From assembly GCA_030426145.1 (NCBI GenBank), contig JAUHZF010000018.1, positions 1 through 50,694 on the forward strand: 50,694 bases of DNA, in the 5' to 3' direction. Position 1 is the stretch's first letter. Each line of letters opens with the position of its first letter. Positions 49,549 through 50,694 of this stretch are shown here, in pieces. The notes under the pieces are model-generated. The model was not told the origin of the DNA. It did no database searches and was given only the letters and a program-made list of their open reading frames with translations. The translations under genes were made by a program, and so were the position numbers. The stretch is from Polyangia bacterium (GTDB taxonomy: Bacteria; Myxococcota_A; Polyangia; Polyangiales; Polyangiaceae).

Positions 49549-50244
49549 TCAGCGACCAGCCGTCTGACTCGATGCCTGATGTGGGGTCGGAGCGCCGCCC
49601 TCGACGTCTTCGGCGCCCGGCTCGCCGAGCTCCCATACGAGGTCGACGTTGCCCCAGGCGCCGGCGAAGCGGAGGCTGAGCCACTCGGCGTCGCGCGCGA
49701 CCGACGGTTTGCCCTCGCTGTTGGCCACCGGAAAGCGGATCCGGAAGACCTTTCGCCAGGGCGTCGTGTCGGGGTAGTAGCGCTGCTCTAGGACGTTGGG
49801 ACGGCGGATGCGCTGGATCTGGCTTGGCGCCGTCTCATTGCCTTTGTCGTCGACGAGCCGCACGATCCACGCCGCATCGTCTCGGGTGAGGTCGTTGTAC
49901 TTTCGCTTGGAGCCGTAGAGGGAAACGAAGAACTCGTGCTCCTTGCGGGTGCCGTCGAGCTGCTCGCTCATGAGGCGCTGCCGCTGCGCCACCGTGAGAC
50001 GGTAATCGCGGGCGTAGCGGACGACGTAGGCCCAGCGGAAGTCCCAGGTCTCGTACGTGGCGGTGACGGTGAGCGCGCGCTCGAGGTCCTCGAAGAGGAT
50101 GAGGCTCTCCTCCCGCGTCCAACGATCCCGCACCGCCTCGTAGTCGGTGGCCACATACTCACGAGGACCCTCGGCGAGGGTGACCTGAGGCGCCCCACAG
50201 GCCGGGGTCACCACGAGAAGCAGAAGCAGCCAAAACCACCGCAT
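49549..50244 (-). CDS. Lipoprotein of unknown function
   Basis: A 231-residue precursor starting MRWFWLLLLLVVTPAC (lipobox TPAC), with an alpha/beta mature part (DLERALTVTATYETWDFRWA, RKEHEFFVSLYGSKRKYNDL, WRKVFRIRFPVANSEGKPSV). It looks like an exported ligand-binding lipoprotein, but no family is recognised. On its strand TAGGCT lies 8 nt before ATG. It is convergent with the small gene after ftsK and follows the partial gene at the window edge. Confidence 0.68.
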   Translation of the reverse strand: MRWFWLLLLLVVTPACGAPQVTLAEGPREYVATDYEAVRDRWTREESLILFEDLERALTVTATYETWDFRWAYVVRYARDYRLTVAQRQRLMSEQLDGTRKEHEFFVSLYGSKRKYNDLTRDDAAWIVRLVDDKGNETAPSQIQRIRRPNVLEQRYYPDTTPWRKVFRIRFPVANSEGKPSVARDAEWLSLRFAGAWGNVDLVWELGEPGAEDVEGGAPTPHQASSQTAGR

Positions 50245-50258
50245 CGCTAGGGAGCCTA

Positions 50259-50693
50259 TCACCACTTGGTGGGGCGAACCTGAGCGTAGACGCCGTCGCC
50301 AGGCTTGCCGCGGGTGTTGGAGAGCTTGACCACCAGCAGGCGTTGGTCCTTGAGGTTGCAGAAGTAGGTGCCGCCGCCCTCTTGGGCGAAGACCTGGTTC
50401 TCCTTGGCCTCGTAGGCGAAGGCCTCGGCCCAGTCCTTCCGGCTGTTGATGTACTTCATGGCTGGGTTCTGCGGCTGTGGGATGTCACCCCGGAAGAGCG
50501 CCTTGGCGGCCTTCTTGCCCTCCTGAATGAGCAGCGGCTCGTCGGTGGGGATGCTCGTCACCGTGAGCTTGGCGCCGATCTGTCCCGGTCCCACCTGGTC
50601 GAGCGGCACCCGCAGCGCGCGCACGAGGGTGACCTCCTCGGTGGTCTTGCCCTCGTGGCGGTCGTAGCCGATCCCGACCCAGCGGCCGTCGCC
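50259..50693 (-). CDS. Partial CDS running off the window
   Basis: The frame stays open from the window edge (…GDGRWVGIGYDRHEGKTTEE) to a stop at 50259, giving a 144-residue C-terminal fragment. The edge cuts the 5' end, so the first visible GTG (50624) is not necessarily the start. The fragment is beta-rich and ends GDGVYAQVRPTKW; no domain is recognised. It precedes the lipoprotein gene by 14 bp in the same direction. Confidence 0.6.
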   Translation of the reverse strand, partial: GDGRWVGIGYDRHEGKTTEEVTLVRALRVPLDQVGPGQIGAKLTVTSIPTDEPLLIQEGKKAAKALFRGDIPQPQNPAMKYINSRKDWAEAFAYEAKENQVFAQEGGGTYFCNLKDQRLLVVKLSNTRGKPGDGVYAQVRPTKW

Positions 50694-50694
50694 G

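Overview
This 50.7 kb window is dense, GC-rich chromosomal DNA with about 50 genes on both strands and short intergenic gaps. Gene content suggests a Myxococcota-type bacterium: many lipoproteins with lipobox signals, Cys-rich secreted proteins, two FHA proteins with long Pro/Gln-rich linkers, a ribosomal-S1-like protein with an Ala-Pro-Glu tail, an ECF sigma operon and a DUF6029-type outer-membrane barrel. That assignment is an inference; there is no rRNA, and I recognised no tRNA.

Layout. 1-534: three tandem copies of a ~178-bp unit, each with four dyads. 640-2743: ExbD-like protein, DUF1152 protein and dual-specificity phosphatase. 2789 to about 4852: a group II intron with its reverse transcriptase/maturase, inserted directly behind a promoter and ATG and in front of a YdeI/DUF1801 gene. 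5436-9032: small membrane and secreted proteins, an ArsR regulator and accA. 9076-14569: FHA-GAF-adenylate cyclase, glpK, UPF0158 protein and a secreted SurA-N-like protein. 14622-22175: a redox/Cys-rich surface locus, with two thioredoxin-fold lipoproteins and a barrel on one strand and three Cys-rich secreted proteins on the other, including a strongly structured 280-nt spacer. 22265-27683: operon with an ApbC/Mrp Fe-S carrier, an S1-domain protein, a SlyD-like PPIase, a small ORF, a DUF1844 protein and an HtrA-like protease. 27781-30238: ECF sigma factor, membrane-anchored probable anti-sigma factor, secreted protein and M23 peptidase lipoprotein. 30306-32757: TPR/TM protein, prmA and rsmE. 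32740-36255: FabV-like reductase (convergent overlap with rsmE), glgA and a lipoprotein. 36286-36377: AT-rich nested palindrome. 36391-40355: winged-helix protein, bioF, zapA, envelope proteins and aroK. 40390-46273: UbiB-family kinase, L,D-transpeptidase, RHH-FHA fusion and a HEAT-like lipoprotein. 46466-50693: ftsK and three uncharacterised genes, the last running off the window.

Two things recur. First, many genes at the head of a transcription unit have a -10-like TAnnnT element 6-8 nt before the start codon, which predicts leaderless mRNAs; genes inside operons use Shine-Dalgarno sites or 1-4 nt stop/start overlaps. Second, most products are envelope proteins, so the window looks like chromosomal core plus lineage-specific envelope genes. 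The clearest mobile DNA is the group II intron; the AT-rich palindrome may be a second, non-autonomous element.

The best candidates for something undescribed are the covarying palindromic tandem repeat at the left edge, the divergent thioredoxin/Cys-rich locus with its structured spacer RNA, the 92-bp AT-rich nested palindrome, and an outer-membrane gene whose 3' end is triplicated so that all three frames end in Val-Phe-stop.
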